DNA of 34,050 nt, taken from the NCBI GenBank assembly GCA_002686995.1, contig NYZC01000309.1:1-34050 (forward strand), in the 5' to 3' direction. The notes beneath the pieces are model-generated. The model was not told the DNA's origin. It worked only from the letters and a program-made list of their open reading frames with translations, and searched no databases. Origin of the DNA: Phycisphaeraceae bacterium. Lineage in GTDB: Bacteria; Planctomycetota; Phycisphaerae; Phycisphaerales; Phycisphaeraceae. The position numbers and the translations under genes were made by a program. Each line of letters begins with the position of its first letter. Within the stretch, counting starts at the first letter, position 1. Of this stretch, positions 33,301-33,642 are shown one piece after another.

Positions 33301-33430
33301 CATCTTCATGGAGATCGACGCGGGCCGATCCACCGGCCTCGACCTCATCCTCGTCGACGACACCGACGACACGGTGATCGACGATCTGCTCGGCGCCCCG
33401 GCGCGAGGCCCGTCCTGGCTGGGCGCGTAG
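6362..33430 (+). CDS. Giant modular LEPR-XLL surface protein (9,022 aa) with RTX, Calx-beta-like, EF-hand and dockerin modules
   Basis: One uninterrupted frame. LEPRLLL is at residues 29-35 after an Ala-rich stretch. In order: beta-helix segments with NLTGG and GGDGSDTL (40-420); unnamed GL-DG repeats (463-646, 1129-1699, 1834-2438) mixed with FALxING-like modules; an EF-hand loop (867-878); alternating beta regions; a GGTF-type module (3271 on); GTGAGQ modules (3771-4200); a Lys-rich third (about 3640-5400) with a second EF-hand loop (5359-5370); an RTX array (5498-5609); Calx-beta-like domains interrupted by GL-DG repeats (6459-7370); three GGTF modules (7674-7970); and an RTX-like long-period array (8214-8961) enclosing a dockerin-like module (8804-8861). 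It is very acidic, and only four Cys were noticed. The role is inferred: an extracellular calcium-stabilised adhesin or matrix protein. GTG 6362 is the first start after an in-frame TGA at 6341-6343; a basic leader lies in another frame just upstream. No anchor is visible at the C-terminus. Confidence 0.9.
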   Translation: MPAVGAAVAAASALAAPTLPFDVTRFEPLEPRLLLTVTPTFTPPDTVVCTGSTDGEQLHLRVDTGQLEFSTDGTSYSKDLNSSTNGVQALTVGAATSITVRMGTGSDMLTVDQTLIDALGAGGSLVYDGEEGSDDALVGGATATTWSLTSAGVGSINVGAGALTFTGVEQLTAGGGDTLDGPDTGAAADGGAVYILVAQGDGRVDTTSFSGFAALQGGTGGDLFNVGAGVTGTIDGGDGSDTLIADDVANTWIVDSVNGGSVNGQLFSAIENLTGGALVDDLTISAVVSGTIDGADGADTYAVALGSVAGSVSISDSSVLVEDDVLTVTGTTGSDAFAATATSVTLGGATVDHGGIEIVEIDGGVGAADALAIDAQGLDASVAQRSVAFAGGATIRWTSATEQFDAALFDTTVGRITNTLDTGLIASGLQDLADYGRDIEQIGDLGAMLPGMAENTPHTASATFDGTAGVDAGTDRITAVAQDDPIRFDGTDVAVVAGVAGTIRLASDRANDLLADFAEGDMVLYRNDAGENVGALSDGHTYFVVDAVRQTDAVTVKLADASGGAALPLTPATAGTAHQLIRQHRFTNGQEVRYTRSSAADLGDLQAGEAYFVVGALGDTFQLSAMRGGAAIDLEHAAGEHSLRIGPVTGGDVTLGKAAGLRQALAQLRAMIVDDYLVPTASPTLDGLVDFISGRAATASVATPLVLAPVDPAVTGDLQLGPLAITALTVSEAARWDADDIPTVSVDLSLDATRATAFDLDLGEDAMSLGLLIGPDDLPNALERDLVDFDATISGLDAGFEIEVVAPGADETFFATFEPGPADTFEVTGAVAESALAFDVTFGFLGGAVQSAALAISDLDFDVAVSDPNDDGRYTVVELGAAIDPADVTVTPIGSDPTFASNFPLTVDPGIVPEPGSGGVFDGLSFHLEVANPLDGLAFIDFPAGSADVLTDFTSVLSGDVLAMFTQLGSWLDDLAESDAFAFDLPFVDPSSAVTTLGGLYDFGGAFERDLLDPDDPDPAAADAFPGIAKPGLRRQARVADTDVPAFQTAPALGRVLTDVLDLLDDYPALGPGADNDSVMVTPVYDPDEHRLSYDLAWEHLLPARTDLPLDLSAVDFGEITDVALEPARTFDGLGDVTATSRIEIPAHGFDGDELVVYDSGANAALDGLVDGATYTVVRHDDDTISLVGTTMAAAELAGTHTILPLESSLSATGTIGFDFTVGIDLAAGGDFLLLPPLPVPAPEPVTVPDGHVLDEDLRFALALNNDLEAPYKVTVTAADTSGNLDADDFVADVQRAVDEGVLGGAARLLGFDYFKAEDVAPSTLTASRPPSSFDLPTVRFGITVSEQGPFLVTLPKADHVDLATLAGALQTTIHESQDLGFDAGSILDDRIEIEDHGLADGDEVVYDHDGQTEIAQLMQDATYFVIVVDEDHIRLAETAGDAEDGDAVELTATAASEDQFLRTMTLVDDVTVQTNGNLLELVVPAADDATVTFVRADETFSPGDVKVTLSADGGTLEFNAASARVSGVALASEIGSSIVPRDGVLSSDASFTLFINGDPMAVTVPALSTTGNATRLARIVGVPVVDDVLGQGTLDEDVVFTIEIPRDDYGFDGSSGVDDLTDTITLPGNDLFDGQQVRYRNDSAEPDVGNLRDGAIYVVINGTAGTIQLSATIDDAVEDEAIELTDSVAGSAHRIEPLPERALVIVGQHDNRALGFDPVQIGTGTVDAPSAAPLSTIFETDVNFALSIDGMVPVQIVLTAVSTEDNEVTPLGFDDTEAPATQLTAALALDQFELPRDVTFRISVGAGGFTDVTVPQSATQESIVALAASADDVVDAVLDTLFVGADHGLVNGQAVVYDADGGPTIDGLVDGQAYFVAGAAAETISLAGPGAPIGVAPASAGIDHALTVELSRVLFDGSSAATVGGDQRVEFGAAHGFVDGAAVVYRNGGAGASDVVGLEDGQTYFVVNAETTSLQLAQEAGGEAIALSPAAFGTAHMLTVELATVDFDGSAAATIDAATGAFALDSHGFATGDRVVYRHGADGAEVDGLAEDAAYFVIVVDGDTIQLSDTRVGGIIDLGAPNVTSTFDGTADVDAGDTITLPGHGFAGGEPILYTSNGDAIGGLVDGITYFVIVVDADRIALARSPEQSDAGASIDLTGPGTGGAHRVDPLAIVFDGSSATTVDDVADRIQFGAPHGLSDGQAVIYDDGDGGAPIDGLGDGDTYFVVNATEQSVQLAATAGGGPLGLSAATSGSEHTLTPDAGGAFNGSDHATVAAGDTIALTGHGFDDGQRVVYENGGATDVGGLDDGASYFVVNPTADAIQLAERRGGAPIDLDAAPTGTNHVIRAANRGLDFDGSDAGVVADDAIRIAGHGFAEGLELVYRGNGGVVDGLDDGKSYFVLNPTDDTFQLSLAPFSDALTLTPGGGTAHRFDAIHRLARFAASTLRDLSTVIRASLDAAGLADVAVGIDGNRLTLSHATDVLDLSARSEKLDELVSDLNLAFSVMPLPQPVFATHDGDRLSIHVAQVDADGEIVRDGNDDPIVDDTVGLILLGSGNAADNTSLDDLVADINAALMATDLAARIQAVRTTSADGEHIRLEALSGSDVTAFRIVSEDSQREAIDEFGDEIQVDPLGLSDGQSDSPLRGLAEVIQAALDAKLTLAGRATNVRVVADGDLTGRAARIGFRPRFPEVAGEEVSSLRLRADLDDPTVTELGFQDATEVSSSGERTALNPIEAARGRVDLVTRRRSDTLLVSDSRLTDANVNLAGNGAASARIGFLGLEMQPHAGAGPAIQVGAAGNIAIMDPAGGDVIDLETLEDELADATSVTFTTVGPAQASFDLAPVFLSFPDAASARVDAVAADWLPADPAADPDFAPTFIVSTTGLGGIARFADVTFESVFTALDETALYLEGLSTEVLDPQEAPDTLNPLAQPLPLVSQSVLEVLDFAGQFRAFVTGLEQMPVTTIDQLQPRLAEAVGLAAVGVLGFESGQDGNPLTATSEPVSPVLDRDASFEIDVAGATLSITLTAASTKDNEDAADLAADLEAAIDSALVEASLATTTVTASAFNGMLQLDGTAGAMTVRDLALRLEFVEDDPGTTVDESALRIGLPFITSLTDVTPLDLDFELLLPEADLFETSEGEPSDITSLLGTNVAGQLDLQAVARLDIELGIELSRPTGTLIRIAISDEDAADAETTDELVALIQERVDMELEQTPGYGAGDVLVSRVGSEIVFTAGSDITGLAAPPTLPLDGAGRLDVPPSGVSVDPGVVQTIEINGVGGTFMLQGRAFDVFGNPLIAPGTTDPLIVPTAPIDFDVDAVGLRTALEPLYGEGRVEIIRAGSRFTVLLLDPNGDPAGLSPELSVFDDTGLDSGVPVLLELIGASRISQRPFLFAGDDETAISIDLLATGDLEGMALAGPLEVLIREGTVFLSQDGASSARGVGVDIGIDDSGTTTARGRAHGANATDGHRRLLGDLESLLAMTRIDLAGQAGAELPLLLSEDDDRPLENKPLLVGIPDLAAFLADPGIVDGTTIGVTQTPDLQKALEDAGGGTLEDLLMSPELLVDGLSATFNNVDQSLSTDAFAVPLPLVGDALKQITNFFGDAIGDALLSTINFALRRPDPILSPTELLKQVLFDVFGPPADKVIKVNTRQTISLDRPGDGNAPFDVDPGETFTLTLKQSLANFADPVSAGAFVTVEIIADQSCDGMLKFKFDGRETFAFPYVGTDFGLSGRHPFFNQLSPSIRARVLDAESGGTPLTVEGAVASAAADSFTAAGADPFDGLDLAGATVTIHGGTGAGQRRVIGSNSDNTATTLKITEDWTETPDATSTFLVETQRTLITENAEAGAGSDELMATGLFADLDLTDTTVLIASGTGVGQSRVVLSNTDDVLTLDSDWTTPPDDTSVFGVIQSESGVVTETFDKAGAALAEAELKNLLGDNNVSVAKHGNVFTISFMNDLGFDDLSKLGANTGGLVGKRFTTDPIQVAPDASDANKTDASATADHIKAALEALPIVGLGNTNVIAAKTFLEPFHLTKSDVYVVEFIGDHAGTLVPQMTSAIDKTADVATRHVRVLPGPIVLDDGDIRGNGTFETLSAAGNSVAGAYKVRLKSSTLFTSGSRTVVEPTDVRSAQTTRTAGTLIAIGEPFANKSLSGRTVTIVSGTGAGQTRVIESNSDDTLIIGSKWSTVPDATSRFRVESPLAFDVLLPNNRGIIGSGTVGSLFNGPIGFRLSEGATLFEAGDELTVNVRTALKTTAEGRTPPSARPFRIGDSEFGALNILLKLDPADPDPVSRRDIQLSIGRDGVRFRMNLGEKDIFDRIFSKEATQFDLSFDLGIPAIGLDVDAVLDVSLGWNFDFNFGVNRKFGFFTDTLATEKPELNLKLSASLLGPIDPATDMVEINPITGLKKPAKATGNLGPLTLTAIDLQPSPGETDPRKQNTQLSATFSVDIRDPDRNLLPIKPTNDGILMKDTTATISVPIVTLRDFDKKGKLIAPSTAFVPIRFTVKRTDTLNNSSQADPIEALGDDIQTALDARISEMIVAAQGQSTVAAVERAKPGVNAGDLEVFFDPFTSAYKIKVKDAALPPVAVETVIQGTGQVARAFPLLDGGGTKPETQVLAFSKRAKATVNNPFEVKWTSPDGASFDGGSAKLTALTADAIKKLFEKRDDVSPGDITVTADSNNKIDGPKSFKVSFPGYTRSIPRSGSLSGSPLTRNVNPIEISNPRIVGTAGEKGVSEQQLITFREGIDPSAAEPFQIYWKSPDGLDTQPASDKTGRGFDDGEGRITSIGELALAVALRSHPDLTVSNVSVRKVGDRQFLVTFKGDLKELDGDDLGELFITRLPRGGLGMVPIKAVDPGEDLQLDADGNLLTIKELLSPQFKLRDILVASVSIDALVNLKLSLLITSEDSSGERTRNPVFPKINANFHLEHNFLDLSTAVERSSFGRQPFPVSSDGKLDKTVDFVLAINGKDHAVRVARADTTDNDSLGDLIADVQRRVNVGLFGSDFSGRVKVEWSIEKRQIVFVKKDANDTRVRTITFRLKKGGPRIGFSQIQLGLGSFISDFAGPYLSKIDDILKPLDFLIGPKGVLIAPIPGISDIAGEDITFITLARLFGQNQTAAFLEAVVSIRNLLVQVARAAEDAERSGGEIFIDFGSFDLPSFAAFGKKDLNDVDAEKDLDNKKNVPQKSGNSDARTNNIREGDAKKFTKGVTKGKGQIAFPILTDPSNIFNALLGKFEKVTLVTFDLPEFLFEFKYKQKIPLYGPLIATIGARVSARIDFAVGYDGLGIARFQRSGNFADVFSGFYVSDRENADGTGADVPEVTVFGEFSFGAAFSAAVAEAGLEAGIDLTVDFNLDDPNRDGRVRFSEMLANIRANANLGPLSLAAIFDVSGRMQWFVRFYVEALWGLWRKEVDIGRGTIFEFTVPFKRVPQLGNELGGGKLLLNVGGSALSRTHGNIADIGERLTLRQSRNDIFISGFGVSDQRYPGVTQVIINAGEGNDHIDAGGVTSIPIEFVGGPGNDTFIGGGGDDIIIGGEGNDSLTGGGGADEIVGGPGNDTLRGGTGPDNLSGGDGNDRLFGDGGNDRLAGDLGADVIDGGPGEDRFEQTNDVALDTGIERVNNDGDVLDLGTYLSNLTIVLEDGGVTVTNSADDVIFMAEGLNFEEYRGGRGNDLFLIRDMGPKAVHFDGGEGSDRYIIELGAMPPEPGPISVQDTGKVFFTDRLIVNGSFDADVLGLTNRKATFENETKDFVTRQPLDVTFDTLFTGLKDATGVFDVVRPFPDTLEDGEVFAFRIFDAQLGDDNPKVTVEPVVAPQSFATLQDKLDAVNAALATARLDLLYEAIDDGGTARLNRKFGTMDEAGVMVRKVGIIPITYKPEVPGQEDIDPGLELIQINGRAGNDRVDVESTPIDIPVEVTGGQGADIVNVGVRITGSSVPVPNDLNEIDGAREFATPLKIQGDDREPADDLRDVLNVFDVADPADNQGELIDFDGKLQIRGLGMLVPLEFRKFEHMELTLGGGHDELDVATTHAGSTVLRGGEGDDEISIDRMRGDTAIQGDGDNDRITVNPDRSDVNGFRVEDGELTLLGDTGSDLLEINLAGRGSSRIHALGGTGDGEDNLTIRGSNGPDQFLLRATAAVLPGLGQLDGFVALLSSTFGDDPEIERVNYSRQINGRLTINALRGDDRFAIDDIAVTTTINGAEGDDFFQIGQMFKSPRDLAAGVGLFSGNLDDARLAGDDEAFVTIRTTQGFLSNGTTNPLTANGGDGADDFVVFHNRAPVRLSGGPDDDSFTIRAFALFGQEVIDELQQETTVDGGAGADLIRYAVNAPVGIDGGDGFDTVIVIGTEFRDRFVVTSGGVFGAGLFVEFVGVELVKVNAAEGPDQVNILSTDGGLHTVVFGGLGSDTFEVGGSDVPLVVVSNDLLGHSGIVAHTVGSDQVDSLFEGVFAEGISANVADDDEPAIRITQTGGFTRVAEEGGVDSYFVELTRAPLFPVEITVSAALPARDEEEQVKSQALRIWQNAGTPPDPTPDDEENTGSSQTTLVFTPADWNVPQVVHVAAEPDAFEEGIRFVGISHSVFSPDRIESRAASASSNSITLATSGAEFDGSSATVVDAGARTIDVGAGHRFVDGQRLIYGDGEPDNGSSVGGLTDGAAYFVVTADAGAGTIQLARTRGGDPIAVTTAASGTRHLLNPHTLTREIGGVEHVVAFTGTSHVGTTGVDDATDRLFLGINHGLANGDQVAYNNGGTGPEITGLGDGELYFVVNANADSVQLARTDGGDVLPLRPAGTLPTADGGLAGVTLEILSGSGAGQERVVASNTADTITILGEWDPALDAPDGTSRFLVQGYHRMAVPIIVAEVVDNDRPYVIVEPTGRDTLVAEGDLDPAATRGIADAYTVRLSRPPTDPDAVVRIRLREKLGETNPDAQLELLIGGTPGDTIQFGGATGFHPAAAVTVTVHALDDTVLEGRHFAFVEHTIEPDGAEEFFTLPPATSIDFDGTDDAVVLDAADRLLIGPHGFEDGDEVVYTHGADGAPIGALVDGQTYFIANASTETIQLAETPGTAPIDLSAAEAGTTHRLNPHALTRPGTSVSFGFSAYTGVQDDVNRIFLPEHNLVDGEQVLYDNLGAGGDVDGLATGQAYFVVNAAVDFIQLSETLGGEPIDLAPAAALPIDVADVEIEIADNDAPGVLVRQSDGSTDVVEAGAVGDTYTVRLTRAPAPGETITIAVDAEPTLTSALYQGVATGDGGAADTLETADSDFSTTDLAGWTLRIVSGPGIGQERTVVSHTATTFVLDEDWQAGAAPGAGSEFEIQPELVQVNVDAAALQFDETDWWIEQTVTVTAVDDAFVDGGDIQVFAASSEQVNRIRGPLTIEGGIDEDADLGLPDPVRLPGETNLKAPLGEVEDASEFTLTVVDDAAFQALLASVGGDLTDFTVEITDGIGKDQVRRIVSNIGNVLSIDRKWSLPFPSGGSGGLPASRYTIERTNPNLLVDEKSEVDTLNVRHGDSFSDDIGVLTDTRLFGLGMGTDRTIAGRELPGGISAVNLEALDIELGLGADRFTVQGTHRGSTRIDLGRGLSSVGTVQTVDVRVVEGPTTIFGGAENDIVHAGTLAPEIGGRIDFIGALLSFDGGGGEDVLNVDDRGDTRDESATLTETTLVGLGMPTLSQIQTVELLATGGTFRLLAGSRGATGPMPFDVSAEGMRFALEQLFGEGNVAVRRTEGLYRIRFTGLLTGQQIAPLTADDSDLTLDGAPGARVSPESASPVQVLNIRGDGGTFTLTRPAEDEFDTAVTTPALAAGIDGADVEAALNAIYDDVDVLVAQSDSDPGIYRVDLLDPDPALAFPVAKPPLVVDAEFLTTSRPPTVEVRTLSFDIVQTVTVDADGGVFRLDVPTVGVTSDIPFDATADEVRRRLVSQDPDLVPPTPLLGANNVFVERIDDAFHGRHVYVIGLRGEQRGLRGRIIGRFGVDTSDLDGTAGVAVRNDGVNYYNLEILNIGMGTGDDRVSVQGTAADTFLDTGAGDDLVYVSSGAQLDVLDAITEAEAAADLGALDDIILHADTSETETQAPVRPGGTLDFLRAPLEIEAGAGRNMLGVSDRRDPDADAFAVITDGVIKGLAPSLIVYRATGGDFSGQSNRLTFEDVGLFGRGVNVYAGTGGNTIAISSIPGVADLNAQLPVTVTTVFAGAGEDQVTANVTDDADRMLVLRGEQGDDTLDASLSTVTTAIFGDVGDDVIDGGARRDLLFGDGGRAYLLIPEDELLGFNVVLGGASDPLQLVDVVADTDFATVDLLHTVLSTLDGVDTARGHDGPDFVLGGDRADALLAGGTDTDLIVGDHARLTLADGTWLGAETIDTGIGGGDRIEAGDGSDAVLGGPGADDIDGGADASADVVLGDHGRAFFNAFQVPTLLATLDAFDGGDDTIVTGAGPDLVLAGTGGDVIDAGTDDDVVVADNGLVRRLADRADVITSLNPETGGADSVLAGAGDDIVIGGVDADIITATSGANTIIGDSGTVELDGPRPAVVRTISITLGGGDTITTGAGDDAIVGGFGGDVVDAGDGRNAVVGDNGRIDLSLAGPLAVASDTDVLGLDDVATCFGDESCLADTLTTGAGDDLVIAGFGRDTVSLGAGSNTAVGDSGVIELDAGEVRVVRTTDIDLGRDDVVTAGDGDDMVAGGNGGDLIEPAGGRNVVLADHGRIAVIDSGLELIDSDRPALGGDDTVVTGGDGDFVVAGGGDDEVSAGDGDNVVTGDHGTISFEAGNLTLVRTTDPDRGGNDIVTTGDGDDIVLGGANRPGPAGAIDGDADADGFVGNADLFVLTRNLDSTTTGGAAAGDFNGDGVVNLVDAAILGANFMISADPVPQVGADPGAGRDVLTVGGGHDIVLGDQGLLNFDLGVLDGGDFDPTTLDLVTTTDPDLGGRDDIFGGPGNDLLLGGTSDDSIDAGIGAELVFGDHGRVRGLIDLGALPRPAAGGTFIFMEIDAGRSTGLDLILVDDTDDTVIDDLLGAPARGPSWLGA
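6446..6466 (+). other. LEPR-XLL motif of the giant protein
   Basis: Codes LEPRLLL (residues 29-35), preceded by RFEP and followed by TVTP. It is the same N-terminal tag as LESRTLLS in the upstream gene, which supports both proteins using the same route to the cell surface. Confidence 0.85.
7748..8299 (+). repeat. GL-DG-YFVV repeats, copies 1-2 (giant protein 463-646)
   Basis: Copy 1 starts at TFDGTAGVDAGTDRI, carries an insertion before ADFAEGDMVLYRNDAG and continues ...LSDGHTYFVVDAV...GTAHQL. Copy 2 is HRFTNGQEVRYTRSSA, then LQAGEAYFVVGALGDTFQLS. These are the most divergent copies, which fits older members of the family. Confidence 0.75.
8960..8995 (+). other. EF-hand-type calcium loop 1 (giant protein 867-878)
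   Basis: The twelve codons read DPNDDGRYTVVE. Asp at 1, Asn at 3, Asp at 5, Gly at 6 and Glu at 12 are the canonical EF-hand ligands. No second EF hand lies next to it; the loop sits at the end of a beta-rich segment (ISDLDFDVAVS). Confidence 0.6.
9746..11458 (+). repeat. GL-DG-YFVV repeats, copies 3-5, alternating with FALxING-like modules (1129-1699)
   Basis: Copy 3 (9746-9982, TFDGLGDVTATSRIEIPAHG), copy 4 (10502-10756, GFDAGSILDDRIEIEDHGLA) and copy 5 (11192-11458, GFDGSSGVDDLTDTITLPG) are separated by modules of a second type: DEDLRFALALNN...VTVTAADTSGNLDADDFVADVQ, SSDASFTLFINGDPMAVTVPA and DEDVVFTIEIPRDD. Copies 4 and 5 begin exactly where a FALxING-type module should continue into its 'lGFD' end, so the two repeat types share a junction. 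Confidence 0.7.
11861..13675 (+). repeat. GL-DG-YFVV repeats, seven tandem copies (copies 6-12; giant protein 1834-2438)
   Basis: Seven head-to-tail copies of about 75-90 residues, starting near 11861, 12098, 12371, 12611, 12878, 13148 and 13412. The shared skeleton is FDGS.A..V...D.I...HGF.DG..VVY, then GG...GL.DG..YFVV, then IQLA...GG..I.L and a closing G..H.L. FDG at the start and GTAH near the end are the most constant points. DNA copies have diverged, so this is an old expansion rather than recent slippage. I do not recognise a named family; the pattern suggests a small beta domain. Confidence 0.85.
16172..16509 (+). repeat. GGTF-type module, first clear copy (giant protein from 3271)
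   Basis: Begins VVQTIEINGVGGTFMLQG, continues through APIDFDVDAVGLRTALEPLYGEGRVEIIRAG and ends in a strand pair SRFTVLLLDPNGD. The order QTxxxxxxGGTFxL, pi.fd...a..vr.AL, G.g.v.V, y.V.f..p matches a module common in very large bacterial surface proteins. Weaker relatives occur around 18120-18600 and 20215-20900, where the segment FEVKWTSPDG / FQIYWKSPDG replaces the GGTF strand. Confidence 0.6.
17672..18100 (+). repeat. GTGAGQ modules, copies 1-2 (giant protein 3771-3913)
   Basis: Copy 1 (17672-17872) has VTIHGGTGAGQRRVIGSNSD, then LKITEDWTETPDATSTFLVE; copy 2 (17909-18100) has VLIASGTGVGQSRVVLSNTD, then LTLDSDWTTPPDDTSVFGV. The core is G(T/S)GxGQxRxVxSN..(T)L.I...W...PD.TS.F.V, about 65 residues. 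Similar modules are seen in phage and surface proteins; no enzymatic role is implied. Confidence 0.7.
18773..18961 (+). repeat. GTGAGQ module, copy 3 (giant protein 4138-4200)
   Basis: Reads TAGTLIAIGEPFANKSLSGR, then VTIVSGTGAGQTRVIESNSD and SKWSTVPDATSRFRVE. Three further copies lie at 26753-26914, 28136-28315 and 28667-28828, all within or next to the Calx-beta-like region. Confidence 0.7.
21857..22018 (+). other. Lysine- and asparagine-rich charged linker (giant protein about 5166-5219)
   Basis: The encoded stretch runs from GKKDLNDVDAEKDLDNKKN through KSGNSDARTNNIREGDAKK to KGVTKGKGQ. It is low in hydrophobic residues, unlike the flanking beta-rich parts, so it is likely an exposed, flexible linker between a helical segment (LARLFGQNQTAAFLEAVVS) and the domain carrying EF-hand loop 2. 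Confidence 0.55.
22436..22471 (+). other. EF-hand-type calcium loop 2 (giant protein 5359-5370)
   Basis: The twelve codons read DPNRDGRVRFSE, again with ligands Asp1, Asn3, Asp5, Gly6 and Glu12. It is preceded by TVDFNLDD and followed by MLANIRANANLGPLSL. The close match to the loop at 8960-8995 (DPN.DGR....E) suggests two related modules about 4,500 residues apart. Confidence 0.65.
22853..23188 (+). repeat. RTX (hemolysin-type calcium-binding) array, 11 motifs (giant protein 5498-5609)
   Basis: Eleven consecutive GGxGxDxxx-type nonapeptides, among them GGPGNDTF, GGGGDDII, GGEGNDSL, GGPGNDTL, GGDGNDRL and GGPGEDRF. Such arrays form a parallel beta-roll that folds on binding calcium outside the cell, as in type I-secreted toxins and adhesins. 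Here the array is internal, so it is structural rather than a C-terminal secretion unit. Confidence 0.93.
25736..28471 (+). repeat. Three Calx-beta-like domains carrying inserted repeat modules (giant protein 6459-7370)
   Basis: Domain starts are DDEPAIRITQTGG (about 25738), DNDRPYVIVEP (about 26962) and DNDAPGVLVRQSDG (about 27922). Each continues with a V(A/V)E..G..D.Y.V.L(T/S)R.P strand and has a later QVVHVAAEPDAFEEG / VTVHALDDTVLEG / VTVTAVDDAFVDG strand, the hallmark of Calx-beta-like domains in adhesins. The run from one domain to the next is interrupted by GL-DG repeats and GTGAGQ modules. Confidence 0.65.
26159..27892 (+). repeat. GL-DG-YFVV repeats, copies 13-16, within the Calx-beta-like region (6600-7177)
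   Basis: Copies 13 (26159-26464, EFDGSSATVVDAGARTI), 14 (about 26495-26749, AFTGTSHVGTTGVDDATDR), 15 (27353-27628, DFDGTDDAVVLDAADRL) and 16 (about 27641-27892, GFSAYTGVQDDVNRIFLPE) come as two pairs. In each pair the first copy ends with RHLLNPHTL or THRLNPHAL before the second, so the pair itself looks like a duplicated unit. A GTGAGQ module follows copy 14. Confidence 0.75.
29381..30272 (+). repeat. Three consecutive GGTF-type modules (giant protein 7674-7970)
   Basis: They begin at IQTVELLATGGTFRL (29381), PVQVLNIRGDGGTFTL (about 29671) and IVQTVTVDADGGVFRLDV (about 29999). Each continues with a 'pFD.(S/T)A..(M/V)r.aL' helix, a NVxV strand and a YRIRFTG / YRVDLLD / YVIGLRG strand. The middle copy is the most divergent. 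Confidence 0.65.
31001..33243 (+). repeat. C-terminal long-period RTX-like array, about 11 copies (giant protein 8214-8961)
   Basis: Units of about 55-80 residues each contain GGDDT(I/V)xTGxGDDxVxGG.G.DxIdaG.G.NxVxGDxG. The closing GD-x-G signature occurs about eleven times: FGDGGRA, VGDHARL, LGDHGRA, VADNGLV, IGDSGTV, VGDNGRI, VGDSGVI, LADHGRI, TGDHGTI, LGDQGLL, FGDHGRV. Calcium binding is expected from the GDD motifs. The protein ends 62 residues after the array in a non-repetitive tail (PSWLGA). One CFGDESC pair lies in the array, a rare occurrence of Cys in this protein. Confidence 0.85.
32771..32943 (+). other. Dockerin-like module inside the RTX-like array (giant protein 8804-8861)
   Basis: Two 12-residue calcium loops: DADADGFVGNAD (32783-32818) and DFNGDGVVNLVD (32876-32911), each with Asp/Asn at 1, 3 and 5, Gly at 6 and Asp at 12, followed by helices LFVLTRNL and AAILGANF. 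This is the duplicated F-hand arrangement of type I dockerins. Classical dockerins bind cohesins in cellulosomes; planctomycete surface proteins carry such modules without cellulosomes, so the partner is unknown. No cohesin was recognised in the window. Confidence 0.8.
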
Positions 33431-33436
33431 GCGTAG

Positions 33437-33456
33437 CCGAAGTCGACGGACTTCGG
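33437..33456. repeat. Hairpin 1 of three: 8-bp stem, GACG loop
   Basis: CCGAAGTC and GACTTCGG pair perfectly around GACG, 6 nt after the giant gene's stop codon. There is no T run after it, so intrinsic termination is uncertain, but its position allows a role in 3'-end protection or termination. Confidence 0.75.
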
Positions 33457-33495
33457 AGCTGTTCCTGGTGGCAATACGTTCTCGAAGTATTCGAC

Positions 33496-33515
33496 CCGCG
33501 GGCTGACGCCCGCGG
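33496..33515. repeat. Hairpin 2 of three: 8-bp stem, TGAC loop
   Basis: CCGCGGGC and GCCCGCGG pair perfectly around TGAC. It has the same 8-4-8 layout as its neighbours and starts 59 nt after hairpin 1. A smaller dyad (GTACG/CGTAC, 33515-33528) adjoins it. The form resembles REP-like extragenic palindromes. Confidence 0.8.
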
Positions 33516-33555
33516 TACGCAACCGTACGTGCACGGGTCACTGACGATCTGCGAA

Positions 33556-33575
33556 CCGCCGGCGTAAGCCGGCGG
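33556..33575. repeat. Hairpin 3 of three: 8-bp stem, GTAA loop
   Basis: CCGCCGGC and GCCGGCGG pair perfectly around GTAA, which as RNA would be a stable GNRA tetraloop. It starts 60 nt after hairpin 2 and 87 nt before the ankyrin gene's start codon. Confidence 0.8.
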
Positions 33576-33642
33576 GTGGTCCGCGGTCACGTCTCGCGAA
33601 GTCCCACGGCATCCGTTACAACCGGGCGACGAGGTTTACGCG

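Noticed and set aside
28793-33541. Antisense ORF of 1,582 residues over the C-terminal RTX-like array
   Set aside because: Mirror of GDD/GGD codons in the plus frame; no recognisable domain, and the plus strand has convincing calcium-binding motifs.
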